Numbered from the stretch's first letter, positions 1 through 5,297 are shown. The stretch: DNA of 5,297 nt from Bacteroidales bacterium (GCA_030643125.1 DAOWML010000179.1:1-5297); one strand, 5' to 3'. The notes: a model not told the origin generated them from the sequence alone. Numbers and translations: made by a program.

Positions 1-1949
1 CCTGTCCCTAATAAAATCTTGCTTAGTGCCGGAGATAAAATATTTCTTACAAGTGATGATTTCCCGGAACCACTTACTCCGGTTATAACGGTTAAGGCAT
101 TTAAAGGAAATTTAACATCAATATTTTTTAAATTATTTTCTCTTGCTCCGGTTAATTCTATGTAATTATTCCATTTTCTTCTTTGTTTCGGAGTACTAAT
201 AAATTCCTTTCCTGTAAGATATTTTGCAGTTAAACTATTCTTATTTTTAATAATTTGATCTCTGTTCCCCTGAAATATTATGTTGCCACCTAACCTGCCG
301 GCAAAAGGTCCTATGTCAATTATTTCATCAGCAGATTTAATAATATCTTCATCGTGTTCAACTACTATAACAGTATTTCCTATTTTTTGAAGTTCTTTCA
401 GAACTTTTATTAACCTGTTGTTATCTCTTGAATGTAAACCAATACTTGGTTCGTCAAGAATGTAAAGCGATCCTACGAGGCTGCTACCAAGTGATGTTGC
501 TAAATTTATTCGTTGAGATTCGCCTCCTGAAAGAGTTGATGATAAACGATTTAATGTTAAATATCCCAAGCCAACATTCATTAAAAAATCTAATCGACTA
601 TTAATTTCAATTAAAATTCGTTTAGATACATCTCTTTCAAAATCGTTTAATTTAAGTTCCCTAAAAAATACTTGTAACTCGTCAATTGGCAATAACACTA
701 GATCCTGTAAAGATTTATTTCCAACTTTGACATAGGAAGCTTCCTTCTTAAGACGGGTTCCTCTACAATCAGGACAGGTTGTTTTACCGCGATATCTCGA
801 TAACATTACCCGATACTGAATTTTATATTTCTGCTCTTCTAAATGTTCAAAGAAAACATTTAATCCTCCAAAATGCTTATTGCCAGTCCATAGTAACTGT
901 TTTTGATCTTCGGTTAAATCAAAATATGGTTTGTGTATTGGGAAATTAAATTTTTCGGCATTATATATAAGCTTGTTTTTCCATTCCTGCATTTTTTCAC
1001 CTCGCCAACATGCAATTGCTTCCTCATAAATAGATAAGCCTTTATTAGGAATTACTAAATCTTCATCAATTCCAATAATTTTACCGTAACCTTCGCACTT
1101 GGGGCAGGCACCAACAGGGTTGTTAAAACTAAAAGTATGAACTGTCGGTTCTTCAAATTCAATTCCATCAGCTTCAAATTTATTTGAAAAAGTTTCTGAA
1201 GAATTTTCATCACCCAATGCCTTAATAATACAGTACCCTTTGCCCTCAGAGAATGCAATTTGAACAGAATCTGCAAATCGACTAAGAGAATCTTCATTAG
1301 TTTGAACATTAATTCTATCAACAACAATGCTTATTGGTTTTTTTTTATTAACAGAACTTGTACTCTCCAGGATATCAGTGATTTTATAAATTTTTAAATT
1401 TTGCTCTATTCTCGATATTCCTTCATTTTGCAACATTTTCAGGTAATCGTCAAATGATTTACCATTTTGAATTTGAAACGATGCAAGAATAAGAAGTTTT
1501 GTATTTTCTTTAAAATTAGTTATATAATCTACAACATCTGTTATTGAGTGTCGTTGTACTAATTTTTTGGAAATGGGTGAATATGTTTTTCCGATTCGGG
1601 CAAATAAAAGTTTAAGATAATCATATACTTCAGTTGAGGTTCCAACTGTTGATCTTGGATTTCTTGTGTTAACTTTTTGTTCAATAGCAATTGCAGGTGG
1701 AATACCATGTATAAATTCAACATCAGGTTTATTAATTTTACCTAAAAATTGCCTTGCATAAGAAGATAAACTTTCAACATATCTCCTCTGGCCTTCAGCA
1801 TAAATTGTGTCGAACGCTAAAGATGATTTACCGGAGCCTGAAACACCAGTGATAACAACAAATTTATCACGAAGAATATCAATATCGATGTTCTTTAAAT
1901 TATGAACTTTTGCGCCTTTTATTTGGATATATTGTTCTTTGTTTGGCAT
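1..1949 (-). CDS. uvrA: UvrA, excinuclease ABC subunit A (5' part; 3' end off the left edge)
   Basis: Reading leftward from the ATG at 1949-1947, the frame is open for 649 codons plus two bases to the window edge; complete UvrA is about 940 aa, so roughly the N-terminal two thirds is present. UvrA is the ABC-type ATPase dimer that scans DNA for lesions and loads UvrB in nucleotide excision repair. Seen: Walker A GVSGSGKS at residues 35-42; a UvrB-binding region of normal length (about 125-255), which argues for UvrA1 rather than a UvrA2 paralogue; FSFNNP and CPKC (282-285); CPDC (392-395); ABC signature LSGGE (473-477); Walker B LYILDEP (495-501); EHD (531-533); and the second Walker A GVSGSGKS (624-631). 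The first CxxC of zinc module 1 is absent (see findings). No other plausible in-frame start lies just upstream. An AGGAG lies 17 nt before the ATG, probably too far to act as a ribosome site. No frameshift was found on full translation. Confidence 0.97.
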   Translation of the reverse strand, partial: MPNKEQYIQIKGAKVHNLKNIDIDILRDKFVVITGVSGSGKSSLAFDTIYAEGQRRYVESLSSYARQFLGKINKPDVEFIHGIPPAIAIEQKVNTRNPRSTVGTSTEVYDYLKLLFARIGKTYSPISKKLVQRHSITDVVDYITNFKENTKLLILASFQIQNGKSFDDYLKMLQNEGISRIEQNLKIYKITDILESTSSVNKKKPISIVVDRINVQTNEDSLSRFADSVQIAFSEGKGYCIIKALGDENSSETFSNKFEADGIEFEEPTVHTFSFNNPVGACPKCEGYGKIIGIDEDLVIPNKGLSIYEEAIACWRGEKMQEWKNKLIYNAEKFNFPIHKPYFDLTEDQKQLLWTGNKHFGGLNVFFEHLEEQKYKIQYRVMLSRYRGKTTCPDCRGTRLKKEASYVKVGNKSLQDLVLLPIDELQVFFRELKLNDFERDVSKRILIEINSRLDFLMNVGLGYLTLNRLSSTLSGGESQRINLATSLGSSLVGSLYILDEPSIGLHSRDNNRLIKVLKELQKIGNTVIVVEHDEDIIKSADEIIDIGPFAGRLGGNIIFQGNRDQIIKNKNSLTAKYLTGKEFISTPKQRRKWNNYIELTGARENNLKNIDVKFPLNALTVITGVSGSGKSSLVRNILSPALSKILLGT

Positions 1950-2031
1950 AAATATTGAAAGTAATACTCCTAAATAATGTTAACAAACCTTAAATGATTT
2001 TGAATTAAAAAGATTTTTTGTTTAAATTGCA

Positions 2032-2061
2032 CTAAATTACTTAATTAATTTCTAACCCAAA
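2032..2061 (-). promoter_or_regulatory. Candidate uvrA promoter (Bacteroidota-type -33/-7)
   Basis: On the minus strand a TTTG (2061-2058) is followed after 18 nt by TAATTTAG (2039-2032), which matches the Bacteroidota -7 pattern TAnnTTTG at all but one fixed position. Transcription would start near 2025 and give uvrA a leader of about 75 nt. The region is very AT-rich, so chance matches are likely. I see no LexA/SOS-type box, but I cannot rule out a lineage-specific one. Confidence 0.3.
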
Positions 2062-2071
2062 ACTCGGAGGA

Positions 2072-2099
2072 TTGTTTATCGATTAAACTTCTACCTTTT
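2072..2099 (+). promoter_or_regulatory. Candidate promoter of the ECF sigma gene
   Basis: TTG at 2072-2074 is followed after 17 nt by TACCTTTT (2092-2099), one mismatch from the Bacteroidota -7 pattern TAnnTTTG. The implied start, near 2106, leaves only a short leader before the strong Shine-Dalgarno at 2115. The spacer is at the short end for this promoter class and the surroundings are AT-rich, so this is a suggestion only. An ECF-autoregulated promoter could look quite different. Confidence 0.3.
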
Positions 2100-2114
2100 T
2101 ATTTTACTTAAAAA

Positions 2115-2120
2115 AGGAGG
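2115..2120 (+). promoter_or_regulatory. Strong Shine-Dalgarno that fixes a TTG start
   Basis: AGGAGG, preceded by an A-run, ends 5 nt before the TTG at 2126. It is the only full-consensus ribosome binding site in the window; the other genes have weak or no recognisable site. It decides the start of the sigma gene, because the first in-frame ATG would come only at codon 41, inside the conserved sigma-2 domain. Confidence 0.85.
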
Positions 2121-2125
2121 TTGTT

Positions 2126-2716
2126 TTGAAAAAATCAAAACTTACCGATCATGAACTTGTAAAAAGGTTTATTGATGGTGAACAATCGAGTTTCGAAATC
2201 CTGATTAGTCGTCACAAAGATAAGGTATATACTTATATCTTATTAATGATTAAAAACGAGCACTTAGCTCATGACATTTTCCAGGAAACATTTATTAAAG
2301 TTATTAAATCGTTGCATGCAGGTAAATATCAAGAGAATGGTAAATTTGTTTCCTGGGTTATTCGCATAGCGCATAATCTGATTATTGATTACTTCAGGAA
2401 AGAAAAGCAGATGAAAATTTGCTCCAATGATGAATACGAAACCGATATTTTTAATTCTCCAAAATTTTCCAATAAAACAGTTGAAGATGATATTATTCAA
2501 GATCAAATTATGTCGGATGTTCGCCAATTAGTAGATTTTTTACCTGATGAACAAAAAGAAGTAATTTTACTACGTCATTTTATGGGATTGAGCTTTAAGG
2601 AAATAGCAGATCAAACAAATGTTAGTATAAATACCGCATTGGGGCGCATGAGATATGCATTAATTAACCTGCGTAAATTGGTGGAGGAAAAAAAAATAAG
2701 TTTAACTTTTACTTAG
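2126..2716 (+). CDS. ECF-type RNA polymerase sigma factor (sigma-70 family)
   Basis: A 196-aa extracytoplasmic-function sigma factor that would direct core RNA polymerase to a specific promoter set. Region sigma-2 spans about residues 9-95: DHELVKRF at the start, the core-binding helix HDIFQETFIKVIKSL (49-63), and the -10 recognition part with FVSWVIRIAHNLIIDYFRKE (74-93). A polar acidic linker covers about 96-130. Sigma-4 follows (about 131-186), with LPDEQKEVILLRHF and the -35-binding helix-turn-helix around LSFKEIADQTNVSINTALGRM (155-175). The start is TTG behind a consensus Shine-Dalgarno. The gene is divergent from uvrA. No anti-sigma factor (FecR-like or zinc-binding membrane protein) and no SusC/D pair follows, so control by a partner elsewhere or at the level of expression is likely. 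The closest type is the stand-alone RpoE-like ECF common in Bacteroidota; its regulon cannot be told from sequence. Confidence 0.95.
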   Translation: MKKSKLTDHELVKRFIDGEQSSFEILISRHKDKVYTYILLMIKNEHLAHDIFQETFIKVIKSLHAGKYQENGKFVSWVIRIAHNLIIDYFRKEKQMKICSNDEYETDIFNSPKFSNKTVEDDIIQDQIMSDVRQLVDFLPDEQKEVILLRHFMGLSFKEIADQTNVSINTALGRMRYALINLRKLVEEKKISLTFT

Positions 2717-2967
2717 TGTGGTAATTATTAAATTGTGTTATTAATATTTTATGATGTTTTTTTCTTTGTGCAAGGCGAAATTTGCAAGCATAGCCTCAGC
2801 TACGGTTAATAATTTTAACGCAGCAGAAAGGAAAAAAGGACGTAAAATAAGTAATGGAATTTAGTAATTGACACACTAGATAAAGAAAAATAAAAAAAAT
2901 TGAGATAAAATATAATAAAGAAATTCCTGTTTGCGTTCTTTAAGTGAATTAAAACTTATTTAGGCTT
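2717..2967. other. Gene-poor gap with a G+C-richer patch of three short inverted repeats
   Basis: No convincing gene lies in these 251 bp. Most of it is A/T-rich, but about 2769-2830 is visibly richer in G+C (near 40%). That patch holds three small inverted repeats in a row: TGCAA/TTGCA (2769-2773 with 2782-2786), TAGC/GCTA around CTCA (2791-2802) and GTTAA/TTAAC (2805-2809 with 2815-2819). The stems are only 4-5 bp and none is followed by a T-run, so they do not look like a terminator. A 37-codon frame from ATG 2751 to TAG 2864 crosses the patch but has no ribosome site and no recognisable family. The patch could be a dispersed intergenic repeat, a structured RNA segment, or the remnant of a gene. 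Confidence 0.4.
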
Positions 2968-3156
2968 ATGGGAAAAAATTCTACTCTGATTTATCTTTTT
3001 AGTAATTTTGATGAAAGCGAATTAATATTTGAAGATTTTTATGAATATGATCTAAAGGAATTTGATGATATTTTAAACTTTATAGAAAGAAATACTAAAA
3101 AGATTCCTGATAGAATAGTTAATAATGTGATTAATTTTGCGAATAACTATTCTTAA
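2968..3156 (+). CDS. Small acidic protein of unknown function (62 aa)
   Basis: I do not recognise a named family. The frame encodes 62 residues with no signal peptide or membrane span. A short hydrophobic start (STLIYLFSNF, residues 5-14) is followed by a strongly acidic and aromatic middle (ESELIFEDFYEYDLKEFDD, 16-34) and a likely helical end with PDRIVNNVINFANNY (47-61). The composition is protein-like, not random. It ends 22 nt before a clear intrinsic terminator and lies on the same strand as the ECF sigma gene 251 bp upstream, so it may be the last gene of that unit. Only a weak ribosome site is visible before the ATG, as is usual here. A role as a small sigma-associated regulator is conceivable from position alone and is inference. 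Confidence 0.65.
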   Translation: MGKNSTLIYLFSNFDESELIFEDFYEYDLKEFDDILNFIERNTKKIPDRIVNNVINFANNYS

Positions 3157-3178
3157 GGATAGTATTAACAGGACTTTT

Positions 3179-3211
3179 AAGAGATGATGTTTTATATCAT
3201 CTCTTTTTTTT
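3179..3211 (+). terminator. Intrinsic terminator after the small gene
   Basis: A perfect 10-bp inverted repeat, AAGAGATGAT (3179-3188) and ATCATCTCTT (3196-3205), encloses a 7-nt loop and runs straight into a T-tract ending at 3211. It separates the sigma/small-protein unit from the SPFH operon and supports real transcription through the 62-codon gene. Confidence 0.9.
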
Positions 3212-3221
3212 ATTAAAAAAC

Positions 3222-3252
3222 TTGACTTTTATTCATAAATGTGCTATTATTG
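3222..3252 (+). promoter_or_regulatory. Promoter of the SPFH operon
   Basis: TTGACT (3222-3227), a 17-nt spacer and TATTAT (3245-3250) form a near-consensus housekeeping promoter. Read in the Bacteroidota way, TATTATTG (3245-3252) is one mismatch from TAnnTTTG, with TTG upstream. Transcription would begin near 3257, inside the first TGATATCA palindrome, leaving a leader of about 48 nt before the ATG at 3305. It lies just after the preceding gene's terminator and before a compact operon, where a promoter is expected. Confidence 0.75.
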
Positions 3253-3271
3253 TGATATCAAAATGATATCA
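3253..3271 (+). promoter_or_regulatory. Paired TGATATCA operator over the start site
   Basis: Two identical, perfectly palindromic octamers TGATATCA lie at 3253-3260 and 3264-3271. They are separated by AAA, so their centres are 11 bp (about one helical turn) apart. They abut the -10 element and cover the predicted start site, the position of a repressor operator. Tandem short palindromes on one face of the helix are the type of site bound by ribbon-helix-helix dimers (Arc, MetJ), and the second gene of this operon encodes such a protein. The link between that protein and this site is inference. Confidence 0.7.
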
Positions 3272-3304
3272 TAAATTTAAAGTTTAATTTAACAATAATA
3301 GATT

Positions 3305-4159
3305 ATGAAAAATGAAAAAGTATTCTCAGCAGCATCAGGTTTTTTGATGTTATTTTTGGATTTAATTATGCTTGGCGTAGGTATTGCAGGTTTAATTGTA
3401 CTGCATAACTTATGGTTTCTTGCATTACTGGTTATTGGCATTTTTATGCTAATCGGGCTGGTAATTGTAAATCCAAACGAATCTATGGTTCTGGTTCTTT
3501 TCGGGGCGTATAAAGGATCAATAAAGGAAAATGGTTTTTTCTGGATAAATCCATTTTTTACACGCAAAAAGATTTCGTTACGAGCCCGGAATTTTGACAG
3601 CGAGCCCAGTAAAGTAAACGATAAAGTAGGTAATCCTATTAAAATTGGAGTGGTACTGGTTTGGAAAGTAGAAAATACTTATAAAGCAGCATTTGAAGTT
3701 GATGAATATGAGCATTTTGTTGTTGTTCAGAGTGAAGCTGCTTTACGTAAACTTGCCGGAAAATATCCGTATGATAATTTTGAAGATGAACAGGCAGAAG
3801 TTACATTACGATCAGGTGTTGAAGAAGTAAATCATGAATTAGAGAAAGAAATTGTCGAAAGATTGGAAATAGCAGGGATTCATGTTATAGAAGCTCGAAT
3901 AAACTATATTGCTTATGCCGAAGAAATTGCAAGTGCCATGTTACGAAGACAACAAGCTACAGCAGTAGTTGCTGCCCGGCATAAAATTGTAGAAGGTGCG
4001 GTAAGTATGGTTGAAATAGCTTTAGAACAATTGTCCGGTAAAGAAATAATTGAGATGGATCATGAAAGTAAAGCTGCTATGGTAAGTAATTTGATGGTTG
4101 TATTATGTTCTGAAGAATCTGCCAGACCTGTTGTAAATACAGGAACTTTAAATCATTAA
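3305..4159 (+). CDS. SPFH/band-7 domain membrane protein
   Basis: A 284-aa member of the SPFH (stomatin/prohibitin/flotillin/HflKC) superfamily, whose members oligomerise on membranes and organise membrane microdomains or associated proteins. Two hydrophobic segments, about residues 11-33 and 36-56, form an N-terminal hairpin-like anchor. The SPFH domain follows from about 57, starting VNPNESMVLVLFGAYKG and including IGVVLVWKVENTYKAAFEVD (114-133), to about 210. The C-terminal part carries RRQQATAVVAARHKIVEGAV (214-233) and ends in AAMVSNLMVVLCSEESARPVV (257-277), a tail I know from the bacterial SPFH subgroup that sits beside an Arc-type ribbon-helix-helix gene. It is the first gene of a four-gene operon, 5 nt before that regulator. 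The ATG at 3305 is chosen because the full membrane anchor follows it; no Shine-Dalgarno is visible. The family is secure; the cellular role is not known. Confidence 0.93.
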   Translation: MKNEKVFSAASGFLMLFLDLIMLGVGIAGLIVLHNLWFLALLVIGIFMLIGLVIVNPNESMVLVLFGAYKGSIKENGFFWINPFFTRKKISLRARNFDSEPSKVNDKVGNPIKIGVVLVWKVENTYKAAFEVDEYEHFVVVQSEAALRKLAGKYPYDNFEDEQAEVTLRSGVEEVNHELEKEIVERLEIAGIHVIEARINYIAYAEEIASAMLRRQQATAVVAARHKIVEGAVSMVEIALEQLSGKEIIEMDHESKAAMVSNLMVVLCSEESARPVVNTGTLNH

Positions 4160-4164
4160 TAATT

Positions 4165-4341
4165 ATGTCTAAAAAGAAATCTTTTGTACTTAGAATTAGC
4201 GAGGAAAAGATGAAAGCGCTTGAGAAGTGGGCTGCCGATGAATTTCGTAGTACCAACGGGCAAATTGAATGGATTATTACTAAGGCATTAAAAGATTCCC
4301 GTAGATTGAAAAAAACAAAACTTTCTGATAATAACGAATAA
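4165..4341 (+). CDS. Arc-type ribbon-helix-helix DNA-binding protein (58 aa)
   Basis: Starting 5 nt after the SPFH stop codon, this short gene encodes 58 residues that fit the Arc/MetJ ribbon-helix-helix fold. A basic tip and strand KKKSFVLRI (3-11) have alternating residues that would lie in the DNA major groove. Helix A covers about 12-27 (EEKMKALEKWAADEF) and helix B about 30-45, containing NGQIEWIITKAL (31-42), the NGQI turn being typical of Arc-like proteins. A basic tail (RRLKKTK) follows. Such proteins act as dimers and bind short tandem operator sites. The likely target is the pair of TGATATCA palindromes at the operon promoter, giving autoregulation. It resembles the small Arc-family partner commonly found next to SPFH genes in Bacteroidota. 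A ribbon-helix-helix protein can also be an antitoxin, but no recognisable toxin is adjacent. Confidence 0.9.
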   Translation: MSKKKSFVLRISEEKMKALEKWAADEFRSTNGQIEWIITKALKDSRRLKKTKLSDNNE

Positions 4342-4352
4342 ATGAAAACGGA

Positions 4353-4952
4353 ATGGAAAGCGATAAATCATCTGTAGATATTTTAAAGGATATAGCAAAA
4401 CGAGCCGATTGGGAAATTAATATTAAGGAAAGAGTTCTAAACGCTAGATATGGAAACACTTCTCGAAATGTTATAATAAGAAATTATCAAATAAAAAACT
4501 CATATTTCATTTCAGCCCAATCTACCGATTTTGATAAATACAGAACATATAGTGGTGTTTTTTTTCCGGTTTCGGGATATGATAATTATAAATTATTAAT
4601 ACGAAAAAGGGATCAGCTTGATAAGTTTAACTTTCGTAAAAATAAACTAAGATTCAAGATAGGTAATAGCAGCTTTGATTCAAAAGTTTATATTGAAACT
4701 AATAACGATATAGAAACACATAAGCTGTTGAGTAGCTCAAAAGTCCAAATACAAATTATTGATTTTCTTAGTTTTACTGACAGGCTCCAGATAGGTGTTA
4801 ATGAACTTAATCCGGATTTTAAAAAGAAATTAGAGGGTAAAAGCTTTTTGTCTATTTTTATGTATATGGAATGGATGTTAGATAAAGAGTTAATTGATAA
4901 AGCATTTAAAATAGGTGAATTATTAAATAGTAAGTTTAATCAAAACAAATAA
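4353..4952 (+). CDS. Protein of unknown function (199 aa), SPFH operon
   Basis: No named family is recognised with confidence. The protein is soluble: there is no signal peptide and no hydrophobic segment long enough for a membrane span. A short helical N-terminus (VDILKDIAKRADWEI, 8-22) leads into an alternating, probably beta-rich middle with NARYGNTSRNVIIRNYQ (30-46), SGVFFPVSGYD (67-77) and FKIGNSSFDSKVYIETND-like spacing (101-119). A helical C-terminus contains FLSIFMYMEWMLDKELIDKAF (165-185). The F-D-x-x-V-x-I-E-(S/T)-N-(N/D) pattern followed by a later L-L recalls bacterial domains such as DUF3137, but that is a loose resemblance. It starts 11 nt after the ribbon-helix-helix gene and ends 3 nt before the zinc-ribbon gene, so it is almost certainly co-transcribed. 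ATG 4353 is the only good start, since an in-frame stop lies at 4332-4334. An out-of-frame ATG at 4342 opens only 11 codons. Confidence 0.85.
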   Translation: MESDKSSVDILKDIAKRADWEINIKERVLNARYGNTSRNVIIRNYQIKNSYFISAQSTDFDKYRTYSGVFFPVSGYDNYKLLIRKRDQLDKFNFRKNKLRFKIGNSSFDSKVYIETNNDIETHKLLSSSKVQIQIIDFLSFTDRLQIGVNELNPDFKKKLEGKSFLSIFMYMEWMLDKELIDKAFKIGELLNSKFNQNK

Positions 4953-4955
4953 TTT

Positions 4956-5168
4956 ATGTATAAAAATTATAAATACACTTGTCCGAAATGCAATGGTAAA
5001 CAGTACGAAATAGGTGAAATTAGAACAACAGGTAGTTTTATGATGAAACTCTTTAATATTCAGAATATTAAATTTACAACAGTAACATGTTCGAAATGTC
5101 AATATACTGAGTTATTTAAAACAACAAGTAATAAGTTTGGTAACGTTATCGACTTTTTTACGAATTAG
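4956..5168 (+). CDS. DUF2082-type zinc-ribbon protein (70 aa)
   Basis: A 70-aa single zinc ribbon with two CxxC knuckles: CPKC (residues 9-12) and CSKC (45-48), about 32 residues apart, which should hold one structural zinc ion. The conserved framework YEIGEIRTTGSFMMKLFNIQ (17-36), KFTTVTC (39-45), YTELF (50-54) and GNVIDFF (62-68) matches the family once described as nucleic-acid-binding proteins with a Zn-ribbon (DUF2082, zinc_ribbon_13). The length is normal for the family. Nucleic-acid binding is a family-level suggestion, not shown here. The gene starts 3 nt after the 199-aa gene and is the last of the operon. No strong terminator follows; the TAAGC/GCTTA hairpin at 5172-5184 lacks a T-tract. 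Confidence 0.9.
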   Translation: MYKNYKYTCPKCNGKQYEIGEIRTTGSFMMKLFNIQNIKFTTVTCSKCQYTELFKTTSNKFGNVIDFFTN

Positions 5169-5240
5169 TACTAAGCCAAGCTTAAAATAATATATATAAG
5201 ACCTCGTATGTTTGTAAATATATTTATTAAGTTAGAGTTT

Positions 5241-5248
5241 TATCTTTG
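5241..5248 (+). promoter_or_regulatory. Isolated TAnnTTTG (-7-like) element
   Basis: TATCTTTG matches the Bacteroidota -7 consensus TAnnTTTG at every fixed position. The nearest upstream TTTG (5211-5214) is 26 nt away, too far for a normal -33 element, so only half of a promoter is supported. It could start transcription of a gene beyond the right edge. Confidence 0.3.
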
Positions 5249-5261
5249 ATGATTAAATAAT

Positions 5262-5297
5262 AGGGACAGAATAGGAGCAAGAATAAGACCAAGACAA
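5262..5297 (+). repeat. Purine-rich degenerate hexanucleotide tract (runs off the edge)
   Basis: The last 36 bases divide cleanly into six hexamers: AGGGAC, AGAATA, GGAGCA, AGAATA, AGACCA, AGACAA. AGAATA occurs twice, every unit is purine at its first two positions, and every unit has A or G at position 4. It is distinctly richer in purines than the A/T-rich spacer before it. It may be a decayed simple repeat or the start of a longer array, or chance composition; the tract is cut by the window end. Confidence 0.35.

Noticed and set aside
1..12. An 8-mer (AGGGACAG) shared between the left edge, on the minus strand, and 5262-5269
   Set aside because: The left copy is uvrA coding sequence and the match is too short to suggest a repeat or attachment site.
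1055..1327. Minus-strand 90-codon frame
   Set aside because: It overlaps uvrA in another frame; its leucine/isoleucine/lysine-rich translation is a shadow of the real gene, which is open through the whole stretch.
2264..2527. Minus-strand 87-codon frame
   Set aside because: Antisense shadow of the ECF sigma gene, whose domains are clear on the other strand.
2751..2864. 37-codon plus-strand frame starting ATG-ATG
   Set aside because: No ribosome site, short and without a recognisable family; the patch is better described as non-coding structure or a repeat.
2868..2916. TTGACA at 2868 and TATAAT at 2911 as a promoter for the 62-aa gene
   Set aside because: The two elements are 37 nt apart, far beyond a workable spacer, in a run of A/T-rich sequence where such words occur by chance.
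3289..3567. Minus-strand 92-codon frame
   Set aside because: Antisense shadow over the membrane segments and start of the SPFH gene, also crossing its leader; no family resemblance.
4342..4377. 11-codon micro-frame from the ATG right after the ribbon-helix-helix stop codon
   Set aside because: It ends at a TAG inside the next gene in another frame; a leader-peptide role cannot be supported, and the 199-aa gene has its own ATG at 4353.
5172..5184. TAAGC-CAA-GCTTA hairpin after the zinc-ribbon gene
   Set aside because: Only 5 bp of stem and followed by A-rich sequence, not a T-tract; not a convincing intrinsic terminator.

Overview
The window is AT-rich (roughly 30% G+C by eye) and most probably chromosomal DNA of a Bacteroidota (Bacteroidales/Marinilabiliales-like) bacterium. 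The reasons are the Bacteroidota flavour of UvrA, the ECF sigma factor type, the near absence of Shine-Dalgarno sites, and promoter-like sites resembling the Bacteroidota TTTG / TAnnTTTG pattern. The organism assignment is inference from protein character, not from a search.

Left block (1-2716). The minus strand carries the first 649 codons of uvrA, the damage-recognition ATPase of nucleotide excision repair; its 3' end lies beyond the left edge. Across a 176-bp divergent intergenic region a plus-strand ECF sigma factor begins at a TTG codon behind the only textbook Shine-Dalgarno sequence in the window.

Middle (2717-3212). A 251-bp gap holds a locally G+C-richer patch with three adjacent short inverted repeats. 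It is followed by a 62-codon acidic small protein of unknown function and a clear intrinsic terminator. The sigma gene, the gap and the small gene may form one transcription unit; no anti-sigma factor is visible.

Right block (3213-5168). A well-formed promoter is followed at once by two perfect TGATATCA palindromes 11 bp apart. It drives a tightly packed four-gene operon with gaps of 5, 11 and 3 nt: a two-TM SPFH/band-7 membrane protein, a 58-aa Arc-type ribbon-helix-helix DNA-binding protein, a 199-aa protein of unknown function and a 70-aa DUF2082-type zinc ribbon. The simplest model is that the ribbon-helix-helix protein binds the paired palindromes over the start site and autoregulates a membrane-associated cassette.

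Right edge (5169-5297). No gene is seen. There is a good TAnnTTTG match at 5241 and a purine-rich degenerate hexanucleotide tract that runs off the window.

Most of the genes look like ordinary Bacteroidota genes. The least explained parts are the SPFH/ribbon-helix-helix/unknown/zinc-ribbon cassette with its paired operator, and the structured gap after the sigma gene.
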